A stretch of DNA of 64,000 bases from contig NZ_WKJH01000005.1 of NCBI RefSeq assembly GCF_009674825.1, positions 186,001 through 250,000 of the forward strand, read 5' to 3'. The notes beneath the pieces are model-generated. The model ran no database searches and was not told the origin of the DNA. It was given only the letters and a program-made list of their open reading frames with translations. Shown here one piece after another: positions 47,151-56,158 of the stretch (the stretch's first letter is position 1; each line of letters begins with the position of its first letter). This stretch comes from Maribacter luteus (lineage in GTDB: Bacteria > Bacteroidota > Bacteroidia > Flavobacteriales > Flavobacteriaceae). The position numbers were made by a program, and so were the translations under genes.

Positions 47151-48620
47151 TTAGCTATTCTGCTCCTTAAACCCCGCAAGCATGGTGTACTTCCTTTTTC
47201 TATAGGCCTCGGTAACCTTGTTCAACAATGTGTTCCGAAACGCGAAACCTATGATTCCCATAACCGATAAGGTTACAATGGCCACTTCAAATGAAACAAA
47301 TGTTTTTAGCACAAAATAAAGGACACTTGGAACCACCATTAACGGCAATAACACCAAGAACTGCGTTGCACTGGTTCCTTGCATGTTACCTATGGCACTT
47401 TTGGTAAGGTCTATCCTTTTTTTATTGAAAGATCCGAAAAACAAAATCACCGGAACATTAACACCCAGATTGTAAAGGGCGCAAGCAAAGTTAATGGCCA
47501 AGGCTTTCCAACCAAAATACACGTATGGTATTGAGAGCAGGAACATAACGACTATACTCACGGAAATTAGTCCGGCCTTACTTTCAAGATATTTTCGCAG
47601 GGGAATATTCTGTGACATCATCATTCCGTAGTACTCACTGTCCCACGCCGGAATGAACTGACCAAAGTTCGAAAGAAAAATCCCGGTCATGAAAATCCCG
47701 ACAAAAAGGTAAATGGTACTGGTATCCCCATAGGTATCCATACTATAAAAAAACAATCCATAAAGGATCATTGCCAAAGAAATGAACACCTGCATCTTGG
47801 TACGTTTGTTTCTCCAGATGAGTTTTAAATCCAGTTGAAGAAAAGGAGCAATATCCCCAAAACGTTTGGTCCAAGTCAGATCGGAAGTTTCGACCTTGAC
47901 CGCTTTCTTTTTCAGGGAAGCATCGAGATACAGCTTTTTTCGAAGAAAGTTGAAATTAACATAATACGTGCCTATGACCAATAACAAAGGAATCAATACC
48001 AAAATAGGATTTTGATACAGACTGTAAAACAACTGACCGGCATATTCCTTAACGGAGAAAATATTGAAATACTCCAAACCGTATAAGGCCAAAATAAGCG
48101 CACCCAAAAACAGTAACACCTTATCGCTCTTATTAATGATAAAGTTGGTGTAGTTGATGGTAAGTATTATACAAACAATCGCAAATAGCCAACTAAGGAC
48201 ATTAATTACAGGATACCCTTGAACCATTAAAACAATCGAAAAAGGAACAGCTATGAAGAGGGAAAGGAAGTTATAACCGGAAAGTCCTGACTTAATTAAA
48301 ATATAATGTGCGATCTTACTTTTTTTGATAGGATATAACAGCAGTGGCTTAATATCCATGACCGGTAGTTTTTGCATAAAATACCGAAAGAAAAGCTCAA
48401 TCAACACCCAATATAAGAGATACCCACTAACAATAAGCATAGGTTCCGAATCCGGGAATGCTTTTTTCAGGATAAAATAAAGACCGATACCCAAACTAGC
48501 AAAGGAAAGCATTAAATAAACGGCCAAGAAACCCATTAATAGTTTTAGGGCAAGACTTTTTCCGAAATTGGAAGATCTAAAGAACGATTTCCACTGGAGG
48601 CTAACAAAGTGTTTGAACAT
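47151..48620 (-). CDS. DUF5687 membrane protein (ABC permease-like)
   Basis: A 489-residue protein with about 12 predicted helices of the DUF5687 type. Its companion ABC ATPase is immediately downstream, so it is likely the permease part of an exporter-like system. No substrate can be proposed. Confidence 0.82.
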   Translation of the reverse strand: MFKHFVSLQWKSFFRSSNFGKSLALKLLMGFLAVYLMLSFASLGIGLYFILKKAFPDSEPMLIVSGYLLYWVLIELFFRYFMQKLPVMDIKPLLLYPIKKSKIAHYILIKSGLSGYNFLSLFIAVPFSIVLMVQGYPVINVLSWLFAIVCIILTINYTNFIINKSDKVLLFLGALILALYGLEYFNIFSVKEYAGQLFYSLYQNPILVLIPLLLVIGTYYVNFNFLRKKLYLDASLKKKAVKVETSDLTWTKRFGDIAPFLQLDLKLIWRNKRTKMQVFISLAMILYGLFFYSMDTYGDTSTIYLFVGIFMTGIFLSNFGQFIPAWDSEYYGMMMSQNIPLRKYLESKAGLISVSIVVMFLLSIPYVYFGWKALAINFACALYNLGVNVPVILFFGSFNKKRIDLTKSAIGNMQGTSATQFLVLLPLMVVPSVLYFVLKTFVSFEVAIVTLSVMGIIGFAFRNTLLNKVTEAYRKRKYTMLAGFKEQNS

Positions 48621-48726
48621 ACAGGTTGGTTTTTTGTTCTGTGGAGTTAGTGTTTATAAACATGGTTTTGTTACAATTAGAGCTTATTTTTTTAATGAAC
48701 CCATTTTTTATAGCCCTTGCTTTGCT

Positions 48727-48734
48727 TAGTTTTG
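48727..48734 (+). promoter_or_regulatory. -7 box of the PaaE-like reductase gene
   Basis: TAGTTTTG fits TAnnTTTG, 25 bases before the start chosen at 48759; T-rich sequence lies about 20 bases further up. Confidence 0.45.
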
Positions 48735-48758
48735 TACTTCATTCATAAGAATTTTAGC

Positions 48759-49811
48759 ATGACTCATTTTCATCTTTTGACCGTAAAACAGATCAAACAC
48801 CTTACACCAAGTTCGGTGGCCATAACTTTTGAGGTGCCCAAAGAACTTAAGCAGACTTTTGCTTTCGTCCCTGGGCAATACATCACCATAAAAAAAGAAA
48901 TTAAAGGTAAGGAATTGCGTCGTGCTTATTCCATAAGTTCATCCCCAAAACGCGATTATATAACTATCGGGGTAAAAAAAGTGGATAAAGGCGGATTCTC
49001 ACATTTTGCCAATACCCAATTGAAAGTAGGTGATGTTTTGGAAGTAATGCCTCCTGAAGGGCGTTTTGTTTTTAAATCTACCAGTGAACAAAAAAACGTG
49101 GCTGCATTTGCGGCCGGAAGTGGTATTACCCCTATCATGAGTATTGTAAAAGAGGTTTTGGAAAGCAATACCCATAATAACTTCGTACTTGTATATGGGA
49201 ATAAATCGAATGCTGAAACCATGTTTTATAAGGATTTGGTAAAGCTACAGCTAGATTATGCCAATCGGTTTTTTATTTACTTCACGAATAGCAAGGTGCA
49301 GGAAGAAGGCTCTTTGTTCGGGCGTATTGATGTATCTACCGTTAACTACGCTTTAAAGAACAAACACAAGAATATCGATTTTGACGCATTCTATCTTTGT
49401 GGTCCGGAAGACATGATTCATTTGGTAACCGATACACTTCAAGAAAATGGCGTGCCTAAGGACAAAATACATTTTGAATTGTTCAGTACCACTGAAACCG
49501 TTTCCGATTCTAAACCGGTAACTTCAGATGGTAAAACACAAGTAACGGTAATCGTGGATGACGAGGAATTCCACCTTACCATGAGTAAGAACGATATTGT
49601 TCTTGATGCGGTTTTAAAGGAAAATATTGATGCCCCTTATTCTTGTCAAGGAGGAGTTTGCAGTAGTTGTATCGCAAAGATTACCGAAGGAAAAGCCGAA
49701 ATGGTCAAAAACCAGATCCTAACAGATGGGGAGATAGAGGAAGGATTGATCCTTACATGCCAAGCACACCCATTAACCTCGACCTTAAAAGTCGATTATG
49801 ACGATGTTTAA
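48759..49811 (+). CDS. PaaE-like ferredoxin-NADP reductase with C-terminal [2Fe-2S] domain
   Basis: About 350 residues from 48759 (MTHFHLLTV). It has an FAD domain with RRAYSISSSP, an NAD(P) domain with GSGITPIMS and a terminal plant-type ferredoxin domain (CQGGVCSSCIAK, later Cys in LTCQAHP). This layout is that of PaaE, the reductase of phenylacetyl-CoA epoxidase. No paaABCD genes are in the window, so a general reductase role is equally possible. Confidence 0.9.
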   Translation: MTHFHLLTVKQIKHLTPSSVAITFEVPKELKQTFAFVPGQYITIKKEIKGKELRRAYSISSSPKRDYITIGVKKVDKGGFSHFANTQLKVGDVLEVMPPEGRFVFKSTSEQKNVAAFAAGSGITPIMSIVKEVLESNTHNNFVLVYGNKSNAETMFYKDLVKLQLDYANRFFIYFTNSKVQEEGSLFGRIDVSTVNYALKNKHKNIDFDAFYLCGPEDMIHLVTDTLQENGVPKDKIHFELFSTTETVSDSKPVTSDGKTQVTVIVDDEEFHLTMSKNDIVLDAVLKENIDAPYSCQGGVCSSCIAKITEGKAEMVKNQILTDGEIEEGLILTCQAHPLTSTLKVDYDDV

Positions 49812-49857
49812 GAGTTTTAGCCCCTCGAAACATATGATGTGGGTCCGCCTATTTCAA

Positions 49858-49871
49858 ACCAAGCGGTTTGT
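49858..49871 (+). promoter_or_regulatory. Recurring 14-mer operator-like site (ACCAAGCGGTTTGT)
   Basis: Identical to the minus-strand copy at 25220-25233. It lies 47 bases after the reductase stop and 236 bases before the DUF2064 gene. Confidence 0.5.
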
Positions 49872-49978
49872 ACAGTAACATGAAAGCATCAATTATTGCC
49901 AAACTCCTGTTTTTAATCGATGTTATTTGACAATCCGTCCTAGCATCCACATAAACAAATGCCAAAACAAAACCGAAG

Positions 49979-50005
49979 AACCGACCCGTGGGTCGGTTTT
50001 TTTAA
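49979..50005 (+). terminator. Terminator with ACCGACC palindrome
   Basis: Stem AACCGACCC/GGGTCGGTT followed by seven T. The stem sequence resembles the operator-like half-sites of this window, so it may be both. Confidence 0.8.
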
Positions 50006-50106
50006 AATACCATTTAAACAAAATATTTTAGAACATGTTAAGAATACCACCTATTTTCGACCTATTTGAAATAGGTTTTATATAAATTTACAGGAACGCT
50101 CCATAA

Positions 50107-50808
50107 ATGCAGGCATTGAACATACAAGAAACGGCTATTTTGGTTTTTGCTCTCTCCTCCCAAGAGGAATGCAGACGCAAAAAGACACTAAATAGCCCTG
50201 CGTTGTTCAATGCGCTATCTGAGTATAGTCTCGAAATGGTCTCAAAAACCGGGCTGCCTTATTTTCATTACACCGAAAAAGAACAAACAGGCGATACTTT
50301 TGGAGAACGATTCTCAAACGCAATTCAAGCTATTTTCAAAAAAGGTTTTAAACGTGTCATTACCATTGGCAATGATACGCCACAATTGAAAACCTCCCAC
50401 ATCGTAGAAGCGGCCACGCTCTTGGAAAAAAACAGATTGGTCATTGGACCATCTTCAGATGGTGGATTTTATTTAATGGGACTGCACAAAGAGAACTTTG
50501 ATAAAGAAATTTTCGAAAATCTACCGTGGCAGACTTCAGAATTACGTTTATCAATAAAGAAAGCACTCCCTTTTAAAAGTTCGGACATTATCCAATTAGA
50601 TAGGTTGTTTGATATTGATACCGATCGGGACCTTAAGCTTCTTTCAAAATTCACAAACCAACTTACACGATTTATCAGGAGAATCATTCTGAAATTGATA
50701 GACCCCCATTCTACGATTTATTCAATTGAGCTTCCATTCAAGGAAGAGTTCAAATACCGCATTCATCAAAACAAAGGTTCTCCTGAACTCTTTTCGGTTT
50801 ATAGATAA
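50107..50808 (+). CDS. DUF2064 / TIGR04282-type nucleotidyl- or glycosyltransferase
   Basis: A 233-residue protein of the DUF2064 family. The variants IGNDTPQL (family GTDCPxL) and IGPSSDGGFYLMGL near residues 90-130 mark a GT-A-like fold. In arsenosugar loci such proteins are named arsenosugar biosynthesis glycosyltransferase. The two genes downstream belong to the same context, which supports the link. Substrate unknown. Confidence 0.82.
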   Translation: MQALNIQETAILVFALSSQEECRRKKTLNSPALFNALSEYSLEMVSKTGLPYFHYTEKEQTGDTFGERFSNAIQAIFKKGFKRVITIGNDTPQLKTSHIVEAATLLEKNRLVIGPSSDGGFYLMGLHKENFDKEIFENLPWQTSELRLSIKKALPFKSSDIIQLDRLFDIDTDRDLKLLSKFTNQLTRFIRRIILKLIDPHSTIYSIELPFKEEFKYRIHQNKGSPELFSVYR

Positions 50809-50926
50809 ACCACCTTTTCCATAATCAAATAACATTAAAAACCATTTGGGAGATCCATACCATTTCATAATGAAATGAATGGGATATCGCCCCAAAATTC
50901 AATAACATTTATATAAAAGCATACCA

Positions 50927-51262
50927 ATGGCAAAATCATATTACGACCCAGCAGACCTAAGGAAATTTGGAAAAATCACGGAGTGGAGTGAAGAAATAGG
51001 AACTAAATTCTTCGATTACTATGGAAAAGTCTTTGAAGAAGGGGCACTTTCGGCCCGTGAAAAATCCTTGATCGCATTGGCCGTTGCCCATGTTGTAAAA
51101 TGTCCTTATTGTATTGATGCTTATACCAAAGACGGATTGCAAAAGGGAATTACCAAAGAAGAAATGATGGAAGCCGTTCATGCCGGAGCGGCAATTGAAA
51201 GTGGGGCAACATTGGTACATGGCGTGCAAATGATGAACAAGTACGATAAATTAAGTATGTAA
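50927..51262 (+). CDS. Arsenosugar biosynthesis-associated AhpD-like peroxidase protein
   Basis: A 111-residue carboxymuconolactone decarboxylase/AhpD-like protein with the redox motif CPYC (about residues 62-65) and a preceding LIALAVAHVVK helix. This subtype is found next to ArsS in arsenosugar-type loci. Small, probably a multimer. Confidence 0.88.
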   Translation: MAKSYYDPADLRKFGKITEWSEEIGTKFFDYYGKVFEEGALSAREKSLIALAVAHVVKCPYCIDAYTKDGLQKGITKEEMMEAVHAGAAIESGATLVHGVQMMNKYDKLSM

Positions 51263-51343
51263 AAAGTACAGGGCGCCACAAACTGACTTTTGGACAAAAT
51301 AGGTCTAATCCTGACACTGTGGCCGTCAACCGAAAAAATAATT

Positions 51344-52399
51344 ATGGCGACAAAATCATTAAAGGCAAGACACAATGAACTTGCCGAAAAAAACGAGCAA
51401 CTAAAAATACTCAATGGAGGTATTTTTGAAGAAGGTGAATTGCCCTATTTCAAAGACAAAATAGGTCTTACCGGACATTTTCCCTTACGACCCAAAAAAC
51501 TTGAAATCTTTCAGATCAATTTGGGTTATATGTGCAACCAGGTTTGTGAGCATTGCCATGTTGATGCAGGCCCGGACCGTAAAGAGATCATGACCCGGGA
51601 GACCATGCAATATTGTCTGGAGGTTATTCGAAACACAGGAGCACATACCCTGGATCTTACAGGAGGTGCCCCGGAAATGAACCCTGACTTTCGATGGTTT
51701 GTTGAAGAAGCGGCCAAGGCAGGTATCCAAGATTTTATCGTACGTTCTAACCTAACCATCATCAGGGCCAACAAAAAGTACCATGATTTGCCTGAGTTCT
51801 TTAAAAAACACAATGTGCATGTGGTGTCATCAATGCCACACTACACCAGGGGGAAAACCGATAAGCAGCGTGGAGATGGCGTTTTCGATAAATCGATTAA
51901 AGCATTACAGGAATTGAATGCCGTTGGCTATGGCCTACCCGATAGTAATCTTAAATTGGATTTGGTCTATAACCCTTCCGGTGCTTTTTTACCTGGAGAT
52001 CAAGTGGCCATGGAAAGGGATTTTAAAAAGGCCTTGAAAGAGGATTTTGATATCCAATTCCATAATCTTTTCGCCATTACCAATTTACCAATCTCAAGAT
52101 TCTTGGATTATTTGATCGCTTCGGATAATTATGAAGACTATATGTATGCTCTGGTAGAAGCCTATAATCCCATGGCGGTTGAAAATGTAATGTGTACCAA
52201 TACGATTTCAGTTAGTTGGGACGGATGGCTGTATGATTGTGATTTTAACCAAATGCTCGATTTGAAAGTCGACAGTAAGATCAAACATATAAAAGATTAT
52301 AATGAGGATATATTGAATGATAGGGACATCATTATCTCCCAGCATTGTTATGGTTGTACGGCAGGTGCAGGAAGTAGTTGCCAAGGAACGGTCGCTTGA
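51344..52399 (+). CDS. arsS: Radical SAM protein ArsS (arsenosugar biosynthesis)
   Basis: About 351 residues from the chosen start at 51344 (MATKSLKARH). The radical SAM motif is CNQVCEHC (Cys64, 68, 71), with GGAPEMNP downstream. The C-terminal half carries the auxiliary cysteines in MCTNTISVSWDGWLYDCDFN and QHCYGCTAGAGSSC typical of ArsS/DUF3641. ArsS with methyltransferase ArsM makes dimethylarsinoyl-adenosine-type precursors of arsenosugars; no arsM is in the window. The position occupied by selenocysteine in some relatives appears as cysteine here. Confidence 0.9.
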   Translation: MATKSLKARHNELAEKNEQLKILNGGIFEEGELPYFKDKIGLTGHFPLRPKKLEIFQINLGYMCNQVCEHCHVDAGPDRKEIMTRETMQYCLEVIRNTGAHTLDLTGGAPEMNPDFRWFVEEAAKAGIQDFIVRSNLTIIRANKKYHDLPEFFKKHNVHVVSSMPHYTRGKTDKQRGDGVFDKSIKALQELNAVGYGLPDSNLKLDLVYNPSGAFLPGDQVAMERDFKKALKEDFDIQFHNLFAITNLPISRFLDYLIASDNYEDYMYALVEAYNPMAVENVMCTNTISVSWDGWLYDCDFNQMLDLKVDSKIKHIKDYNEDILNDRDIIISQHCYGCTAGAGSSCQGTVA

Positions 52400-52471
52400 T
52401 TTTTAAGTCGAAAAGCATTTTTCTTAAGATTTAGCCCATCCTTTTGTCTTGAGAAAAGTACACTTAAACCG

Positions 52472-52485
52472 ACCGGGCGGTTTGT
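52472..52485 (+). promoter_or_regulatory. Recurring 14-mer operator-like site (ACCGGGCGGTTTGT) in front of tetR
   Basis: Embedded in the palindrome AAACCG-ACCGGG-CGGTTT (52468-52485), 151 bases before the tetR start, the natural place for an autoregulatory operator. Confidence 0.55.
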
Positions 52486-52635
52486 TCAAGTGTTCGATAT
52501 TTAGGTAGTTCACCGAGGTTTTTACATTTTAACGAGTTTTTCGTTGACCTCATCCCTTATTCCTGTGCCTAAAACAAGGTTGTGGGTTCTTTGTTAAAGA
52601 CTTAACGGTCTAATTGAACCATTAAACCCAATCTT

Positions 52636-53253
52636 ATGGACAAGAACCTAAAACGCATGGCAACCATGCAGCGATTACAAGTAACAGGCCTTGAATTGTT
52701 TTATAATAATGGCTATTACAATACCAGTGTTGATGATATTTTAAAAGAACTTTCCCTCTCAAAAGGCGCGTTCTATTATCATTTTGATTCCAAGGAAGAT
52801 TTCTTTATCCAGATTCTTGAGAACTTATTGGCCCGTAAGGTCTATAGCCTGTTGATCGAACCCATTGAAGGGCATGACAATCCCGTACAGTTAATCACCG
52901 ATTGTTTTGAAAATGCGTTGGAAACAGCGGTACACAATGAATTGGATTGCGGTTTTGTATTGAGCAATTTCGTGAACGAGTTTCGTGGTAAGAATGAAAA
53001 AATAAGTAAACACTTGAACGATATACTCCAAATTTGGGAAGTTAATTTGGTTTCCACTATTCAAAAAGGCAAATTTAACGGCCATATAGATAGGCACGTA
53101 GATGCTGAAGGCGTTGCTTTGTTCTTAATGAGTTCATACATGGGTGTTCGTACACTTATGGCAGATAACGCTCCAAGTGCGCGTAAATATAGGTTTATGG
53201 CCCAATTAAAGCAGTTCTTTAAATCAATAGAAGTAAAGCAACCTGCAATTTGA
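52636..53253 (+). CDS. TetR/AcrR-family transcriptional regulator
   Basis: A 205-residue regulator with the TetR helix-turn-helix in VTGLELFYNNGYYNTSVDDILKELSLSKGAFYYHFDSKEDFF (residues 14-54). The C-terminal ligand domain has a CGFVLSNFVNEF segment. It lies after arsS with a 236-base gap and may bind the nearby palindromes. Ligand unknown. Confidence 0.93.
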   Translation: MDKNLKRMATMQRLQVTGLELFYNNGYYNTSVDDILKELSLSKGAFYYHFDSKEDFFIQILENLLARKVYSLLIEPIEGHDNPVQLITDCFENALETAVHNELDCGFVLSNFVNEFRGKNEKISKHLNDILQIWEVNLVSTIQKGKFNGHIDRHVDAEGVALFLMSSYMGVRTLMADNAPSARKYRFMAQLKQFFKSIEVKQPAI

Positions 53254-53261
53254 TCAAAAAC

Positions 53262-54305
53262 CTAAATAGCATTCAATAGAAGAGCAATCTTATTCAAGAT
53301 TGCTTTGGGTGTTATAGAGGTCATTACATCTTCATACCCTTCGGGCACTTTGTTACCATAAATAGAAGTGGGTATTAAAGGATAACGTTCCCTATCGGAA
53401 AGCAAGGCATTATCCAAATCTTGTCCATAGGGATAAAAACCGGCAAACGGATGGGTAACGCCCCAAAGAGTGATTATGGGAATACCGAATAGAGACGCCA
53501 AATGGGCATTTCCACTATCCATTGAGAGCATAAGGTCCAAATTCGATATCAAGGCCAGTTCTTCTTCCAAAGCGAGTTTACCTACGAGGGAAATACAATC
53601 AGAATAGGTATTGCCCCATTGGTCCAAAATTTCTTTTTCCTTGCCCCCACCTCCAAACAATAATATTTTATACTGATTGGTTTTGTTTAGATGCTTTACC
53701 ACTTCCTCCATTAGTTCCAAAGGATACATTTTACCTTCAAAAGCCGCAAAAGGGGCAATGCCTATCCATTTTCGAGGATCACTACCCAACAAGTTAAGGC
53801 CTTCTTGTGACAGTACTTTTTTCGCTAAAAAGTTGTTTTCAGGAAGTATAAAAGGGAAACCCAATTGAATAAAAACATCGGCATAACGTTGATGGGTAGA
53901 TTTCAATTGTTTAAAAACCTTATCCTTTTCTGCCGTAAGTGCCTTTTTCTCTTTTCTCCCTTTGTCAATTTGAACGAAAGGGATTTTGGCCAAAAGAAAA
54001 AACCGTTTTAGGACATTACTTCGAAGTACGTTATGTAAATCGGCAACCGCATCAATTTTCAAAGACCTTAATTCTTTAAATAATTTCCAAAGCCCATAAA
54101 CCCCTTTATGCTTATTGGAAACATCCGCAACATGAACGTTTACCCTATCCAAATCCATGAAAATAGGGGAAAGAAACCCTTTGGTAAGTACGGTTACCTT
54201 TAAATCGGGGTATGTATCAAGAAGGGATTTTATAACCGGGACGGTCATTGCGACATCACCCATGGCTGAGAGCCTTATTACCAATAGGTGATTGCCGTTA
54301 TCCAT
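53262..54305 (-). CDS. Glycosyltransferase family 9 (heptosyltransferase-like)
   Basis: A 347-residue GT9 protein beginning LLVIRLSAMGDVAMTVPVIKSL, with the later SMDSGNAHLASLFGIPIITLWGVTHP segment (about 250-275) as in LPS heptosyltransferases. Probably adds a sugar to the lipopolysaccharide core. Adjacent to DUF4254, a frequent neighbour. Confidence 0.9.
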   Translation of the reverse strand: MDNGNHLLVIRLSAMGDVAMTVPVIKSLLDTYPDLKVTVLTKGFLSPIFMDLDRVNVHVADVSNKHKGVYGLWKLFKELRSLKIDAVADLHNVLRSNVLKRFFLLAKIPFVQIDKGRKEKKALTAEKDKVFKQLKSTHQRYADVFIQLGFPFILPENNFLAKKVLSQEGLNLLGSDPRKWIGIAPFAAFEGKMYPLELMEEVVKHLNKTNQYKILLFGGGGKEKEILDQWGNTYSDCISLVGKLALEEELALISNLDLMLSMDSGNAHLASLFGIPIITLWGVTHPFAGFYPYGQDLDNALLSDRERYPLIPTSIYGNKVPEGYEDVMTSITPKAILNKIALLLNAI

Positions 54306-54322
54306 AGTTCCCTAAAGAAAAT

Positions 54323-54925
54323 TTATTTTTGACCGCGAAGCACCGGATTAAGCTCGTCGTCATTGTACATCTTCATTTGCTTGTAGACCTTCATATACTT
54401 TTGACCCGCTTCGATATCTCCCAACAATTGATCAATGGCCGTTGATAGATCCACTCGCTGTTCAAGTAACACGTTCAATTTATCTTGACATTTTTTTATA
54501 TGTTCTTGCGAGGCGTCCTTTCTGTCGGCCTCTTCTTGCATATGATAGATTTTTAAAGCCAAAATGGACAAACGGTCTATGGCCCATGCCGGACTTTCCG
54601 TATTGATCACAGCATTGTCGGCAATTTTAACCGATTGGTATTTTTTTAAGAAATAGCTATCAATATATTCAACCAAATCTGTTCTGTCCTGATTACTGGC
54701 ATCAATCTTACGTTTCAAAACCAATGCAGCTACCGGGTCAATGTTTGGATCCCTTATAATATCCTCATAGTGCCATTGCACTGTATCTATCCAATTCTTA
54801 CGGTATAACAAATGTGCTATATCATCTTTTGGATATGGATTTTCAAAAGGTTGGTCCACGGTATCGATTTCGTGGTATTTTATGATACTTTCCTGAAAAA
54901 TACGATTGGCTAAAGAACTGAACAT
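54323..54925 (-). CDS. DUF4254 family protein
   Basis: A 200-residue, mainly helical protein of the DUF4254 type, without membrane helix or signal. It lies 17 bases upstream of the GT9 gene on the same strand, a pairing seen in other Bacteroidota. Function unknown. Confidence 0.85.
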   Translation of the reverse strand: MFSSLANRIFQESIIKYHEIDTVDQPFENPYPKDDIAHLLYRKNWIDTVQWHYEDIIRDPNIDPVAALVLKRKIDASNQDRTDLVEYIDSYFLKKYQSVKIADNAVINTESPAWAIDRLSILALKIYHMQEEADRKDASQEHIKKCQDKLNVLLEQRVDLSTAIDQLLGDIEAGQKYMKVYKQMKMYNDDELNPVLRGQK

Positions 54926-54960
54926 CTGATATTATTTTCTACAAAGATACCCTTTATTTG

Positions 54961-55896
54961 CTATAAAAACATCGTGGACAGGAAGACAATAAACGGAATC
55001 GTTACAGAAAATATCAGTGCTATTTCACGAAACTTTTCACGCTTCAACAACTCAATATAATTTGTCATTAAAACCGCTGTTGGGAAAAAAGTGAGTATAA
55101 TCGGATACTGCCCGTTAGAATTAACCAAGACATCTATAACCAATCCTATAATCAAGAAAAAAACTATAATACGGGTGGTGACGATCTTTCCAACCCCTGC
55201 ATTTCCAAGTTGGATAAAGGTCAATATGTTTAATACGAACAATCCCAAAACATAAATGATGGATTTGGTACTACTTACCCAGTTTAAATAATATTCGGGC
55301 ACAAAGAGTATGGAGAATTTATAATGGGATCTAAAGAATTCTAAATTATCGGTTAAAACCAAATAACCCGAACTCAATAATAAAACAGCGCAAAAAGCGG
55401 CAAATGGCACCAACCAATTTTTAAGGTTTTTAGGGTCATAAATATATATGGTGATATAGACCACAATAAGATAAAGGATTGCCCAATCATAAAAAAGGCT
55501 GGCAAAAAGTATCCATAACGAAGCGTCGAAAACCTTAATCTTAATGTTCTTTAAAGATCGCATACTGACTAACCTTCGAATAGCCAAAAGCACAAAGAAA
55601 TTACAAAGAATGGCATGATTGTCCGTCAAGGTTTCAGGAAATAGCACCATTAACAGCCCAAAAAATAAAATCGCGTACGAATTTGCAAGGGTTATTTTAT
55701 TACGCTTAACAATAAAATCCACAATGAGTACGGAGAAAAGTAAAATGCCCAAAATCACCGTTTGCCACAATATTTCCTCAGCGGCATACACCTTTTTAAA
55801 GAGAAAAAAATGAACAAGCCAATAGAACAGAAACAGAAAAGTAACTACAATTATATGGTTTACAGGTTTTGTTTTTCCAAAAATACTTGCAATCAT
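54961..55896 (-). CDS. DUF6427 multi-helix membrane protein
   Basis: A 311-residue protein of about 10 hydrophobic helices with very few charged residues. Similar proteins are conserved next to DUF6341 and purD in flavobacteria. No function known. Divergent from the DUF6341 gene. Confidence 0.78.
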   Translation of the reverse strand: MIASIFGKTKPVNHIIVVTFLFLFYWLVHFFLFKKVYAAEEILWQTVILGILLFSVLIVDFIVKRNKITLANSYAILFFGLLMVLFPETLTDNHAILCNFFVLLAIRRLVSMRSLKNIKIKVFDASLWILFASLFYDWAILYLIVVYITIYIYDPKNLKNWLVPFAAFCAVLLLSSGYLVLTDNLEFFRSHYKFSILFVPEYYLNWVSSTKSIIYVLGLFVLNILTFIQLGNAGVGKIVTTRIIVFFLIIGLVIDVLVNSNGQYPIILTFFPTAVLMTNYIELLKREKFREIALIFSVTIPFIVFLSTMFL

Positions 55897-55908
55897 CCTC
55901 GGTTTTTA

Positions 55909-55916
55909 TATTTTTG
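55909..55916 (+). promoter_or_regulatory. -7 box of the DUF6341 gene
   Basis: TATTTTTG fits TAnnTTTG, 21 bases before the start at 55937. Confidence 0.5.
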
Positions 55917-55936
55917 TTCCGTAAATATACTATAAC

Positions 55937-56158
55937 ATGAAGGCATTTTTTGAAGGCATACAGGATTTATTTGTAAACGGACTTTTTTGGCCCTATGACT
56001 TTTTAAGATTCACCAAGAACTGGTGGGCAGCCAATACGGTCAACTGGTTGTTTATGATCATCTGTTTTGTAGCCTTCGTTTATTGGATGGTTCAGTTAAA
56101 GAAATACAACGACAACAACGAAGAGGACAAATCTTGCTCCGCACATTCGTATTTATAG
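55937..56158 (+). CDS. DUF6341 small membrane protein
   Basis: A 73-residue protein with a Trp-rich amphipathic start (FWPYDFLRFTKNWWAAN), one membrane helix (WLFMIICFVAFVYWMVQL) and an acidic tail. Relatives have sometimes been misnamed uracil phosphoribosyltransferase; nothing here supports that. It overlaps the end of purD by 6 bases. Confidence 0.82.
   Translation: MKAFFEGIQDLFVNGLFWPYDFLRFTKNWWAANTVNWLFMIICFVAFVYWMVQLKKYNDNNEEDKSCSAHSYL

Larger units (their letters stand above)
49812..50106 (+). other. 295-base upstream region of the DUF2064 gene
   Basis: Contains the recurring 14-mer (49858-49871) and a strong hairpin (49979-50003). No reading frame of note. Confidence 0.6.

Noticed and set aside
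55937-56158. Uracil phosphoribosyltransferase
   Set aside because: The 73-residue membrane protein has no PRPP-binding motif; this name is a known mislabel in flavobacterial annotations.
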